The position numbers were made by a program, and so were the translations under genes. Under the pieces are notes generated by a model, which was given only the letters and a program-made list of their open reading frames with translations, was not told where the DNA came from and did no database searches. Positions 45,940 to 58,329 of a DNA stretch of 64,000 nt are shown in pieces. Numbering within the stretch: the stretch's first letter is position 1; the number at the start of each line of letters is the position of its first letter. The stretch lies in assembly GCA_034401795.1 (NCBI GenBank), contig CM067371.1, forward strand, positions 78,343,333 to 78,407,332, given 5' to 3'. Source of the DNA: Chaetoderma sp. LZ-2023a (taxonomy: Eukaryota; Mollusca; Caudofoveata; Chaetodermatida; Chaetodermatidae).

Positions 45940-48245
45940 ATCCGTATACAGAGGCAAACTCTGATTATGTCTACCCTTCTTCAAACAAGAAATTGTGCTC
46001 GACATCCTCGGACGACGCAATCTTCCCAGGAGCTTACCATAGCTCTGTGGAATGTACGTGGTCTGAGGGCAACATCAAAGAGGCAAACCTTAGGTGCAGA
46101 CTGTGAACACTATAACATCGATATTGCATGCATGCAAGAGACTAAAGTAGCTAAACACTCAAAGCAGCAACTGCAGACATGCCATAAGCTAGTGCTCATG
46201 GAGCAAAAACATGCCACATACCAGGGCTTTGTAATCAGACCAAGGGTCTTGGATCATGTCATTCGTTTTGGATACGTCAGTGAACGCGTTGCATTCATCG
46301 ACCTGGCTATACCTACGCGAAAACACACCACCACTAAGTGTCGAATTGTCAACGCACATGGCCCAACTACCAAAAAGCCAAAGACAATCCAGCAATATTA
46401 GATTCCTTCTATGCAGAACTGAGCTCCGCCATTATAATCCCAGCTAGATGGCAACTGTTCATGTGTGGAGATTTCAACTCCAAGCTGGGTAAACTCGGAA
46501 TTGCGGACAAAAGTTCATGACTTGGCTTATGCATGGGATCCTATGGAGAGGGCACACGCAGCAGCAATGCCGATGCACTGGTGGCATTCCTTAGTTCCGT
46601 TGGAATATTTGCCATAAATACGGCTTTCAAACACCCATGCCGTCACCGGACAACATGGACTGGACACATTACTGATCGCAAAGCCCCAAAAGGATCTAAA
46701 GCTACAACAGCTGTCTTCAACCAAATAGACTTCATACTGTGCAAGACAGAAACAAAACCCTACTCTGGAACACTCGTTTGTATGGAGGCACATACCTCTA
46801 TTCTGACCATAAGCTAGTCATTACATGCCTTCAGATGAACGATCCCTACCTGATATATAAACACCATACCAGGCAAGAGGGTAGAGTCACCTACAACCTA
46901 CCCAAGCTCATCAGCGACACTGACACTCAAATGTCATACAAAAAAGCCCCTGGGGAGCAGATAACTAACATCGATGTCAGCTCCGATCCAAACGAATCCC
47001 TAACCCAAATACTGAAATCTATGGACTCATCCGCTACCAGCACCATAGGTGTTCTTAAAAAACAACCAAACTAGGTATACTGACGACCCTCTAGTAGTAA
47101 AACTGTCAGCCGAGCAGAAAGCATTATGGTTGTGCATCTATCAAAGTGAAGACCGCACCAAACTACACTGGGAGCGCAATATTATTCTGCACCACAGCGA
47201 ATGCTTAAAAAATCTTGCTATTCAAGAGGCAGACTCCCTAGCAGATGAAATCGCTGCCACAGATGACTGTCACAAAATGTTTGGGGCAGCCCGAGCCCTG
47301 AGAGTTACTGACTACAAACCATCACTCACTGTACACAACTCTGAAGGACACTTTATCGGGACAGACCAGGGAAAAGCCGAGGCGATCCGAGAATGAGTCA
47401 AGCAACAGTTCACTGACAACGATGATGAGCCCTTGCACCCGTTCTCAGGGGACCTCAGGGCATTACCAACAACAATTAAAACAGCAGAAGTTGAGAAGGC
47501 ACTTAAAGCCCTGAAAAATGGGCGTGCATCTGGACCTGATGGCATGAGCAATGAACTATTCAAATATGCAAGTGACATTATCTCAAAACCGATCATGCAC
47601 CTAATCAATTTAGCTTTTATGCACCACCTTCCCATCAACGCTGTAGGCCAATGCACCCTTATCACACTACCCAAGCCCAAGACGCCACCTGTGCCCCCAG
47701 CCAATCCGTGGCCCATTGTGCTCCTCAACAGCATACAGAAAATCTTATCCGGTGTTACTCTATGCCACATCCGAGACAAGATCGATTACTTCACTGGATC
47801 ATGTCAAAGTGGCTTCAAACGTGGACGCAGTTGCACAGACATTGTATGGGCTCAATGCATGCTTGTGTCGGTAGTCAGGTCCAAAGACTGGAACTTCCAC
47901 AAAATGGGCATTGGCATGTCACGAGCCTTCGACACAATTAAACACTCAAAGATCGTAGGCCAGGCCAGTTGCAATGAAGAAGAGCTATAACTAGTGAGAC
48001 CACTGCTTGCAGACACCAAGCTGAGAGTGTGAGTCAAGTCAGTGAAGTCTGTAGAGTTTGAGACATCAATCGGTTCCCCACAGGGAGATGGTCTATCTCC
48101 GGTGCTTTTCACCTGCTACCTTGCTGCCGCATTGAAATATGTGCGGGAATGTTCCACGAGACCAAACCCCCCAGTGTCAATACTCGGCATGCAGTTAGAG
48201 ATGGAATATGCCGATGAAAGACAAGAAAATAGGACAAGACGGTAC
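45940..48245 (+). pseudogene. LINE E: endonuclease and reverse transcriptase, truncated at the catalytic box
   Basis: Plus-strand LINE. Endonuclease: ELTIALWNVRGLRA (46033), IACMQETKV (46120), IVNAHGPT (46345), FMCGDFNSKLG (46458), FNQIDFIL (46719), YSDHKLVI (46800). RT: KALKNGRASGPDGMSNELF (47503), PIVLLNSIQKIL (47713), CQSGFKRGRSC (47800), GMSRAFDTIKH (47913; motif A reads GMSRAFD), GSPQGDGLSPVLFTCYLAAA (48070), MQLEMEYAD (48190). Coding sense stops right after YAD at about 48215, so the second catalytic Asp is lost. There are at least five frame changes. The missing C-terminal half is represented by the fragment at 23462-24440. Clade unresolved, possibly RTE-like. Confidence 0.78.
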
Positions 48246-49616
48246 AATCAGCTGGACTGGTATACTTTTGATTAAGAACAAAAAACACTCTACTGCAATT
48301 ATTATGCATGAAAATAGTGGGCTGAATAAAGCAGCATAAAAAATTAAACAGTCAAAATTCCGAGAGAATTCTAAAATATTCTCATACACGCATACCCCGC
48401 ATCCCATTTCTGGGAAGTGCAGTTTAAAATACTATGTTTTGCACATAGCACTAAAAGGTGCTAATGCATAAAACGCCGGGGGAGGGGGGGGGGCTGAAAA
48501 CAGACACCCGAGTCATAAATAACGACCGGGCATGTCATCATTTTTCTTAGCGGACAATGTACTATAAACGGTCCACACTATGGAGAAATTCAAAGTTTCA
48601 GTCTAACTAACAATGTTAGTTAGAGATACCAAGATACCACATGACAGACACTTACTGTTTTATTGCTATGTGCTTTAGGCGCTATAAACAAAGAAACGGC
48701 CAAACCCCCTGCGTGTGGTCATATGACCTGATGTACCCTATTGGGGGGGGGCTTTAGGTCAGAGACCTCTCGGCCCCTTTGAGGGTGTGGGGAGGGTGGG
48801 GTGTGGTGACTTTAGGGTCCTGGGACCCATTTGCCTTTCTGGCCGTCATCCGAGCAGGCACCAGCGCACACTTGTTTGATTTTGGTTGTTTGGGCAACCT
48901 GTATGGTCATTACATCCGTTCGAGGACGAACTCAACCAGCCGTCCGTGTTGCATCCCTCTCTAGACCCATTGAAAATGCCCGAAAGATTCTAATTCTAGC
49001 AATTTTTGTTTTGATTATGTAAGCCGTATGTTGCTTGATTCCATCTGAGGACGAATCCATTCAGCATCCGGTTTACTTTGACTATGCCAAAATTTCTTGC
49101 CTACCTAGCCCTAACACACGTTCACACAGTGATGAGCACTATATGACGGGACCTCAGTTTAAAGTCCCATCCGAGACGACTGAGCAAGTGGGGCCAAGTA
49201 CATTGCTTAAGCATACTCCAGCAGGTTCTGTGCCCAGAATTGTCCGTCAGTCTGTCCATTTATTGATCGGTTTGTCGGTCCGTTTGACAGATAAACATAC
49301 CTACAGATGGACCACGAAAGACATGGACACGCGTCCATATCCCTCGTGGTCCCTCGGCAGACAAGCCCGTCTGTTGGTCAGTTGTCCGTCCTAGTCCTCA
49401 GTCTCTCTGCCAGCCTGTCGTTGTTGGGTTCGTTGCCGCATCGGGGCACCGGCTCTGGCTCTGAAAGAAAGAGAAAGAGATTAAAAGAAAACAAATAAAC
49501 AAACAGATGTTTCGGGCATGTACTCACATATCTGGGTCATCAATTCATGACGTAGGCACGCACGCGTATGTTAATTATATTTTGTTTATAAGTGTTTGCA
49601 AGCTCTTTTGAACGTT
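48246..49616. other. No gene recognised; G-rich tracts and one small perfect palindrome
   Basis: Contains G-runs at 48478-48492 and 48744-48752 and a perfect 10-bp inverted repeat TCTAACTAAC-AAT-GTTAGTTAGA at 48601-48623. The open frame at 49035-49394 has no recognisable domain. Confidence 0.45.
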
Positions 49617-49617
49617 T

Positions 49618-50020
49618 TACGACCACAGCTTATCAACACGCTTGAATAAGACTGATGTGGCATAATTTAGCGCTAACGTTTACTGGTCAAATTTGTAAGA
49701 TTATTCTATGCGACCACAGCTTATCAACATGCTTGAATAAGACTGATGTATGCCCTGTAGGTGGGGCTTAGAATATACCTTCCGTATCCTCTGCGTGTCG
49801 TAAGAGGCGACTAAAGGAGGTAAGGGTGAGGTAACCCTGACAGAAACCTCGAGTGCTGAAGACGGAGGTTCCAGGCCGCACAGCGCACTCTAATAAACCA
49901 TGGATCCACGCACTTAACGCTTATGATCATGTCGATAGTCACTACAGGACTGGCGGTATGATCAGCAAACGAAAAGAAGAAGAAGAAGACTGATGTGGCC
50001 TAATGAACGCTAAACATTCG
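49618..50020. repeat. ~90-bp tandem duplication, second copy split by the SINE-like insertion
   Basis: CGACCACAGCTTATCAACAC...AAGACTGATGTGGC occurs at 49619-49670 and again from 49711. The second copy is interrupted at 49749 and resumes at 49986 with GACTGATGTGGCCTAATGAACGC, matching GACTGATGTGGCATAATTTAGCG of the first. This gives an internal empty-site control for the insertion. Confidence 0.85.
49750..49985 (+). mobile_element. SINE-like retroposon, 236 bp
   Basis: Flanked by a perfect 11-bp duplication AAGACTGATGT (49739-49749 and 49986-49996). The body has no coding sequence and includes CTTCCGTATCCTCTGCGTGT and GTCGTAAGAGGCGACTAAAG. GGTTCCAGGCC at 49867-49877 fits a Pol III B-box (GGTTCNANNCC), but I see no clear A-box. 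The 3' end CAGCAAACGAAAAGAAGAAG is nearly the same as the end of the I-group LINE (CAGCGATCGAAAAGAAGAAG), so that LINE family probably moved it. Confidence 0.75.
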
Positions 50021-50099
50021 ATGCTGGTCCCGGTGATCGGTGTCTCCAGTTCTGTGGCTATTATGTGCTTGTATTCAGTCCAGTTGGCCTTTTCAGATT

Positions 50100-50678
50100 T
50101 CAATTACTCCTATGCAGTAGCGCGTCGCTTTTTCTCTGTTGGCTCCCTACCTGTATTTTGATAGGGAGGTGGTCGCTGCCGAGGAGTTGGTATTGAACGT
50201 CCCAACTGGGAGTTGGTCGAAAGCCAGGTGTTATGAGGCAAAGGTCCAGGACCGTCCATTCACCATCACTAGAGTTATATCTGGTGGGTCTATGGTCGTT
50301 TAGTGGGCACACGTCGTGATTATCAATAACCTGTTCTATTATGCGGCCTTTGGAGTCCGTGGTTTTGCTCCCCCTTAGGGCATGGTGGGACTTGAAGTCG
50401 TCCAGAAGTGTTGTTTCACCTTCTAGGCCTTCAAGGAGCTTGTCATAGTCCGAAGATGAGTGCACCTTGGGGCTATAGACGTTTACAATATTAATAGTTT
50501 CGAGATTGATTTCTATTTCTATTGTAAGATGCTCAACGCTACTCTCACGTTGTGGCAATCTTTTGTAGGAAAGATTACTTTTTATGAGGGTCGCTATGCC
50601 GCCACCGCCTCCCCCAGAGGTGGTTGCAGATTTTGCGGTACGGTCTTGTCTTTCGACATTGTAGTTCGATCCCAACAC
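50100..50678 (-). pseudogene. LINE endonuclease fragment
   Basis: 192-codon minus-strand frame with AP-endonuclease features in order: GGGGGGIATLIKSNLSYK, IEIEINLETINIVNVYSP, TTLLDDFKSHHALRGS, WTVLDLCLI and YQLLGSDHLPIKI. The usual GDFN box reads DDFK, altering two key positions including the catalytic Asn. No RT follows on this strand, so it is an isolated piece of a CR1/Jockey-group LINE. Confidence 0.75.
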
Positions 50679-50751
50679 GAGCGAGGTATGGGTGGTGCTT
50701 AGCTAGAGATGGGCGGGGCATAGCTAAAACCGGAAAGGTTCATTCCATACT

Positions 50752-50940
50752 GTGGTGGATGATATGCGGTTACAGGATGACGAAGCTCACTGCCAGTACC
50801 TTCGGATGACAAGAGCCAGGTTTGATGACCTGTTAAGTCTTTATTTAAACAAATTTTTATTCTTCAAGAGACAATACGGATTGAGTCATAAGTTGTCTCC
50901 AACTTACTGACGACTCGCTCCGAATATTATACAATAGATT
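50752..50940 (+). pseudogene. PIF/Harbinger-like transposase scrap
   Basis: Reads DDMRLQDDEAHCQYLRMTRA then RFDDLLS (50758-50838). This matches the N-terminal pattern of Harbinger/HARBI1-type transposases (acidic stretch, F/YLRM, FDxLL). After 50838 the frame decays, with LQLTDDSLRILYN possibly representing the next conserved block. No DDE residues and no terminal repeats found. Confidence 0.5.
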
Positions 50941-51340
50941 ATAATAATGACAAAAATATGCAGTTTATAAGAACTTATACCATAATGAATATAAGATTTA
51001 AATAAAAATTAATAAAATAATTAAGATAAGATTTTGAATTGTGTTCATATATGTATGTATATGCATGTGCTTTTTAAATCGTCTTTGTATTTTTACCTGC
51101 TTTTAGTAGTTAAGTAGTGTGTAGCATTGTTGTGATCCGTGCGTGAATATGTATGTAGATGTGCACCTGTTTGCGTGTTAAAAGCAATACATAACTTGTG
51201 ATATATCTACTAAGTATTCGCGTGTGTTATGCATTTGTGCGTGCCTGCATTAGTTCATGCACACACAATCCATGCCTCCAAAAGGTTACCACCCCAACAA
51301 TCCCCAAGAATCCTGTTGCGACATACACCTCGAAGTTTTC
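50941..51340. other. AT-rich, probably LINE H 3' UTR
   Basis: Non-coding AT-rich sequence immediately downstream (on the minus strand) of LINE H. No tail repeat or stem-loop recognised. Confidence 0.4.
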
Positions 51341-53350
51341 CTAGTTTTGATCAAATCTTTTGGTACTGCGAATATATTCATGGACATTTTGAAATATAAA
51401 TATAATCTGATTATTTTCGAGGTCAGCATCTCCGTTTAGCAGTAGATTCACTGACAGGTCGTGTGGAGAAAGAGGTCGTAGAGCATTTAAGAGCTTGCGT
51501 CTTGGATTGTTGTAGTGATTACATGTAAAGAGGTGTTGGTTGTTATCTTCTATATGGTCGCAGTCTGGACAGTTTTGGTTTGCTACTATGTTAAAACGAA
51601 ATAAGTGGGCATTTAATTGGCTGCATCTGTTTCTAAGTTTGGTGTGAATTACATTTAGAGGTCGTTCTCCGTAAAAGTAGTGTGCTGGAACTGGGGATCT
51701 GGGATTAAGGATAATTTTTGGTTTAAACAGTGATAGTGTTGATGACTTCTGCGTACTGGCATCCAACTGGTTCCATAAATGAATCGTACTTGGGAAGAAT
51801 GAACGTCTAAATACGTCTAGGTTTGCTTGTTCCTCCTGGAAATTGTTTCTATTACGTAAATTGTAATTACTGACATCACCAACATGGCGGGGTACTAATT
51901 CTTTAAGGTAGTTCGGGCACTCTTCATTTATTATCTTGTATAGTTGTATTAGCTTTTAGTTTTTCCGTCGTCTTTTTAATTCCTCCAAGCCTGCCTCATC
52001 GTACAGTGCTGAAAGTGAGGTAAATCGAGGAAGTCCAGTTATAACACGGAATGCTTCCTTTTGGAAGTTCTCCAGCTGGTCAGGATCTCGTTCTGTACAC
52101 CCGTTCCAGATCTCAGCGTGAAATAATAAATTTTATTTTCTTCATAGATCCTAGAATTTTGTTTCCGTTTGATATTAGCCCTTGGAAGTGGTTTGTCCAT
52201 TTAAGATTAAAGGTTATTCCTAAATATGTGTGTGCTTAGACAGAGGTAATCTGAGTGGTATTAATAGTTAGGTTAGCTGCATTTTGATTTGGTTGGTTTT
52301 GCCAAATTATATTCACTGTCTTTGTTGGGTCAAAGTCGACGAGCCACTGTTTTGACCAAGTGTCTATTTTAGTAAGTCTCTATTTAGATAGGTTTCAACT
52401 TCTATTGCAGTATTCCCACGTGATGTTAGCAGTGTGTCATCAGCGAATAGCCTTAGGAGGAAATGTCGTTACCCTTGATTAGGTGTTTTAAGATTTTCCA
52501 GTATGATCTTGGGTTTCGAAGGGAAAGGTCAGTGAGACGACTGTCAATTGTATCGTAAAACTTATGTTTTGTTCGTTTTATTAGGTTAGTTACCTTATTT
52601 CTTTGTTTTTTGTATATTGCCATATCAACTGCTTTGTTCGATCGTAATGCTTTTGTTCTGAGGCGATCACGTTTCCTAGATTCATGTCGTGTAGCTGAGT
52701 TATCCCATGGTTTGTCATTTACGCGAATTGTAACCATTTTGGTTGGTATGCATTCGTTAGCCATGCCAATAAAAAGACGAGTAAAAATTTCACACGCTTC
52801 ATCCATATCTTCAGAAATGTTCAGAAGAGCGTCCCATGGGGTGTTTCGAATTATCTCATTTAACCTAGACTTATCTGTGTGTGCGTAGTTGTATATCTTT
52901 TTTGATACATCTTAGTTTTGAGTACTGGCATGGAAACAATTACATATGTACCTATGTGATCAGGATATTCGTCAAAGTTGACTATGCCAGATTCTTTGGC
53001 GTTAATACCATTGTTAATTAGAATTAAATCGATTGGCGATGCTGTTGTGTGAGTTATACGGGTCGGCTCTTTTATTAGTGACGTTAGGTTATTGTTGTTT
53101 ATAATTTGTTTTAACGTTGATAATTGAGGATCTAGTAAATCTTCGTTAAAATCACCCAATATTATGATTGGCAGACCTGTGTCAGTAACACGTTCGAGTG
53201 AAATTTCAATTGTTTTCCACATATCTCGTGGACTGTTTGGGGGGGGGGGCGATAGAGAACGTAGATTAAAAATGTAAACTTGCCAAATGTTACTTCAATT
53301 AACATATTTTCTATGGTTATTATTTCGAGATCAAGTCGTCTGTTGCAGTT
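51341..53350 (-). pseudogene. LINE H: endonuclease, truncated RT and C-terminus with large internal deletion
   Basis: Minus strand. Endonuclease: IENMLIEVTFGKFTFLIYVL (from 53315), IIILGDFNEDLL (53165), RITHTTASPIDLILI (53060). The linker follows (RTKHKFYDTIDSRL, YWKILKHLIKGND; 52806-52453). Coding then jumps directly to LRLFADDTLLTSRG at about 52455-52415, so the RT from its fingers through box B is deleted. Thumb pieces follow in several frames, then the C-terminal domain at 51766-51341 (HTKLRNRCSQLNAHLFRFN, CPDCDHIEDNNQHLFTC zinc knuckle). The endonuclease start is cut by the (TA)n tract and assembly gap. Confidence 0.78.
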
Positions 53351-53356
53351 TAGAAG

Positions 53357-53357
<1 letters not shown>

Positions 53358-53436
<79 letters not shown>
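53358..53436. repeat. (TA)n microsatellite
   Basis: About 39 TA units ending at the assembly gap; the gap probably arose from failure to assemble through this repeat. Confidence 0.95.
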
Positions 53437-53936
53437 NNNNNNNNNNNNNNNNNNNNNNNNNNNNNNNNNNNNNNNNNNNNNNNNNNNNNNNNNNNNNNNN
53501 NNNNNNNNNNNNNNNNNNNNNNNNNNNNNNNNNNNNNNNNNNNNNNNNNNNNNNNNNNNNNNNNNNNNNNNNNNNNNNNNNNNNNNNNNNNNNNNNNNNN
53601 NNNNNNNNNNNNNNNNNNNNNNNNNNNNNNNNNNNNNNNNNNNNNNNNNNNNNNNNNNNNNNNNNNNNNNNNNNNNNNNNNNNNNNNNNNNNNNNNNNNN
53701 NNNNNNNNNNNNNNNNNNNNNNNNNNNNNNNNNNNNNNNNNNNNNNNNNNNNNNNNNNNNNNNNNNNNNNNNNNNNNNNNNNNNNNNNNNNNNNNNNNNN
53801 NNNNNNNNNNNNNNNNNNNNNNNNNNNNNNNNNNNNNNNNNNNNNNNNNNNNNNNNNNNNNNNNNNNNNNNNNNNNNNNNNNNNNNNNNNNNNNNNNNNN
53901 NNNNNNNNNNNNNNNNNNNNNNNNNNNNNNNNNNNN
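53437..53936. other. Assembly gap (500 N)
   Basis: Exactly 500 unspecified bases. The round number suggests a placeholder rather than a measured size. Confidence 0.99.
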
Positions 53937-53945
53937 GCATGACAC

Positions 53946-54251
53946 GTGTGTTGGATTAGAACACTCCAAACAAAAGCACCATTTGGAATAAATGTAGATT
54001 CGGGAATATCACAAAAGAACAAAATTATCCCATTTCAACTCATATACAATAGACGTAATGTTGAATTAGCGAAAACCATGAAAGACGAATATTCACAGTT
54101 GCAATCTAAATTAAAGGAACCGATCAAAGCACGACCAGTAATAGCTTACAATAGAAATCCAAACCTGAAAGATTTGCTAGTAAGATCAAAGTTAGACCTT
54201 ATGGTTCCTGATAACAATGACAAGGTTTCATCCCTCCCTACCTATTCTTAA
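53946..54251 (+). pseudogene. Possible Penelope-like element fragment
   Basis: Contains NRRNVELAKTMKDEYSQLQ and RPVIAYNRNPNLKDLLVRSK. A P-x-x-A/FxR-x-xNLxDLLVRSKL motif is typical of the segment between the RT and GIY-YIG endonuclease of Penelope-like elements. No RT or GIY-YIG motif is visible here, partly because of the gap on its left and microsatellites on its right. Confidence 0.5.
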
Positions 54252-54340
54252 ATAAATCTAATCCCAACCAAAATCAATGGTGGGGCAACAGGAAATCATA
54301 TCCGTAGGACATCTTTTAATTTTGTGTCTGCAAAAGTGTG

Positions 54341-54930
<590 letters not shown>

Positions 54931-55125
54931 GTCTGATTTCTCTATAATGTAGGATCAATCCCAGCCTTTACCTGTTAAAGCGACCTACTGATTAATTCAC
55001 TTTACCCCAACTAATCTCAAGGGGGGACCACTCTAAGTAAATCTAAACTTGGTCTCGATAGGACAAATTTAGGCAAAGAAATTTGTAATTAAATTCCTGT
55101 GCCAATGCGTTATTTTTCAATGTAA

Positions 55126-55646
<521 letters not shown>

Positions 55647-55810
55647 GCTTTTGCATGTGTGTGTGCGTGTGAAAGTGTGTGCGTGAGTACGCGCGTGCGT
55701 GGGTGCATGCGTGCGAGCGTGTGTGCGCACGCGCAGGAGTGCCTGCACGTGGGATTGCGTCTGCGAGCATGTATATGATTGGGTGCGAGTTCGTGTGTGT
55801 ACACAGTAGA

Positions 55811-56690
55811 TGATTAGGTGGTGCTTTGGACTTCGGGGGATAACAAAGTGAGTTCGGATTGGCTGCTCATAAACCAGTCAGTCATTCGTTCGCTCTTTAA
55901 TTTCTTCTGGATTCACTTTCTGCAGAGACCACCAAGTATCAGAAATGAGGTCGGTGCAAATGACTCGGGTGTGCGTGCCTGTCAAGATGTTTTATCCTAT
56001 TATAAAGAATCATTGACTTAAATAAAATGATTCATTGTACCTCTCTGACTTCTTTCATTTTCTCTAGTATTGGGCTCAATGAGAAACAATATTACCATTG
56101 TGGCACGTTTGGCCATACTTAGAGCTATTTACTTCAAATTGGGTGAGTGAGTACCTCTGGGCAAAAGTTACCATCCATATAATTACTAGGTCAGTCTGAT
56201 CTACTTTCTGAATAATATAGGTGGCTAATAAAAGTTTATGCCGTTTATTTCGATAACTTCATCACAAATTAACATTATAAATTTAGTGATTGAAATGATG
56301 ATGTCGGAAACAAGATGAATCAAGAAACAATGTAACAATTGGCGTCGAGTATGTGCATAGAACGCAGTTGTTACTTTCTATTTCCTGGATTATAATCAGT
56401 TTCAAACTGAAAGGAATTAAGAGTTTTAAGACACAGGAAGCTTATGTCAATGAAATATGCAGCAGTATTTATTCATGTAATTATTTTTCATGTTTATTCA
56501 TTTCATACGTTTCTTCATATTTCAGAGTGATAAATTGTACAAGTTGTGAATAATGACAAGATGCAACTTGAAATCAAGGACAAAATATACGCCCATGATA
56601 TTACGCCGATAATAAAGACAATCTTGTCTAGATAGCATGGATTGGCACAGATTAGCAAATGCTTAGCGAAAGATGAAAAATTTAATGTTT
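55811..56690. other. No gene recognised
   Basis: AT-rich sequence with no recognisable coding domain, repeat end or RNA gene. Confidence 0.45.
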
Positions 56691-57625
56691 ATTTGCAAAC
56701 TAAGATGACTATTTTTGACAATTTACCAATGATATCACTGGTTCCATAAACTAACCAGTTATCTCAGCGGTAAATTTTCAAAAATAGTCTTCTTGGTTTG
56801 CAAATGGGCATTTATGAAGAGGACTACTGGTACACAAACACTCATGGAAATATTGCAACATATTTTAGTATAGGCTATTGAGAGCAATACATATTGGGGT
56901 TGCCAGAGCGAACTGCGTCATATACAGTGTATGTCCATTTGCTGACCAAGATTCCAGAAGAAGGCTACTTTTGAAGATTTACCAATGAAATGACTGGTTT
57001 GCTAATCTAACCTGTCATTCCAGTGGTAAACTTTCAAAGATAGTCTTTAGTTGGTCTGCAAATGGACATTATCGAGGCAACTACAGACATGACAGAATGA
57101 TGCAACAGTAGCATCTTTTTATATATTTATTCACACTATTGACAACAATATATATTGGGGTGAGAGAACTGAGCTATAAACAGTGTACTGGTGTGTCCAT
57201 TTGCTGACCAAGACTCCAAGAGATTACTTCTGAAAATTTACCACCGGAGAGACTGGTTTTGTAACCAACGAACCAGTCATTCCAGTGGGAAATTTTCAAA
57301 AATAGTCTTGATTTGTAAATGGACATTTATCAAGACCACTGCGGAAGCGCTAATGATGGAAAAGTTGACCAGCATCTAGTATATTTATTCATCATGAGGC
57401 AATGAGCACAATACACTTAATTAATACATATATTGGGATGCGTAAAATGAGTTTTATATTTTTTTAATTGTTCATAATACATTGTTTGACAATTAGGGGA
57501 CCCAGACTCCAAGACTATTTTTTTTTTTATTTACCACCGTAATGACTGGTTCGGTAATCTAGCCAGTCATTCCAGTGGTAAATTTTAAAAAATAGTCCTC
57601 TTGGTCGGCACAAAGACATTCCTCA
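56691..57625. repeat. Tandem array of four palindromic hairpin units
   Basis: Four foldbacks at about 56691-56805, 56934-57067, 57196-57323 and 57485-57625 (starts 243, 262 and ~289 bp apart). Each has arms of about 50 nt: TTTGCNAACCAAG, then GACTATTTTTGAAAATTTACC, then ACTGGAATGACTGGTT, with the complement after a short loop (e.g. AACCAGTCATTCCAGT, 57268). The spacers are also related (CATATTGGGGT/ATATATTGGGGTGAG near 56893 and 57150). A fifth copy is at 61240-61380. Confidence 0.85.
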
Positions 57626-57814
57626 AGAGCACTTCAGATGACGTCTTTGACTGCCTTGAACATTAAAGGGTTTGCTTTAGCTATTAAATTATTACTAGGC
57701 CACCGAGTTGTGGTCAGTCACAAATTCTATTTCACCCTTGTCAATTTGTACTAGCCTTGGGCTAACAGTGGTAACAGGCTAGTGTTAATTTCAGTAAATG
57801 ACACATGTAGGTAA

Positions 57815-58095
57815 AATGGACCCTTCCAAGTATATCCCTTGATCATATGACATCATAATCAACTACGTGATCTGTAAGATGACGTCACAATCACGACGCC
57901 ATGAATGCCTCGATATAGTCAGTCTTAAACGATTAATAGTCTGACACGTACGAATTCACTTTTCCAAAGTATCCATTCATCAGCTGACCTAGTATGACGT
58001 CATAATCAGTTCCGCGCGTGTGTGATGACGTCACAATCATTACGTCACAAAGGGTTCCATATAGACAGTCATCAAATCTCAGAGTCTGACACGTT
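57815..58095. repeat. Tandem pair (~145 bp) with paired CRE-like sites
   Basis: Two diverged units, each with two TGACGTCA-type palindromes about 31-32 bp apart: TGACATCA 57848 and TGACGTCA 57880 in the first; TGACGTCA 57995 and 58026 in the second, plus TTACGTCAC at 58040. Each unit ends with CAGTC...AGTCTGACACGT. TGACGTCA is the consensus of CREB/ATF factors; binding here is untested. Confidence 0.7.
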
Positions 58096-58320
58096 GTATA
58101 AATTGTGTCTTTGTAATTCTTTGCTATTTAATAGACATGCTGTTGGATGATTTGTAAGCTATTGTATAGTGTACATATTTTGACTTTAGGGATAATCAAT
58201 GCATGTATTAATTTATTGTTTATGAACGTATATAATAGCTGACCGTCATTGTAGGTTTATACTCTGTACACTCAAGTGCCTATGGCCTAATGTGGAATCA
58301 ATAAATCAACTATCCGGTAA
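58096..58320 (+). mobile_element. LINE 3' end (5'-truncated copy)
   Basis: Ends GTGCCTATGGCCTAATGTGG then AATCAATAAATCAA. The same layout occurs at 60060-60190 (AGGCCGATGGCCCATTGTGG then AAATAAATATCTATC), so both are 3' termini of related LINEs. No coding sequence. Confidence 0.6.
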
Positions 58321-58329
58321 AACTTTTCT

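Noticed and set aside
49035-49394. 119-codon open frame
   Set aside because: No recognisable domain, biased composition, and no sign of splice sites or promoter.
49867-49877. tRNA gene at the B-box-like site
   Set aside because: No convincing A-box, no acceptor stem and no cloverleaf; kept only as a possible Pol III box of the SINE-like element.
53280-54022. Open frames spanning the gap
   Set aside because: They consist mostly of N-derived unknown residues and the (TA)n repeat.
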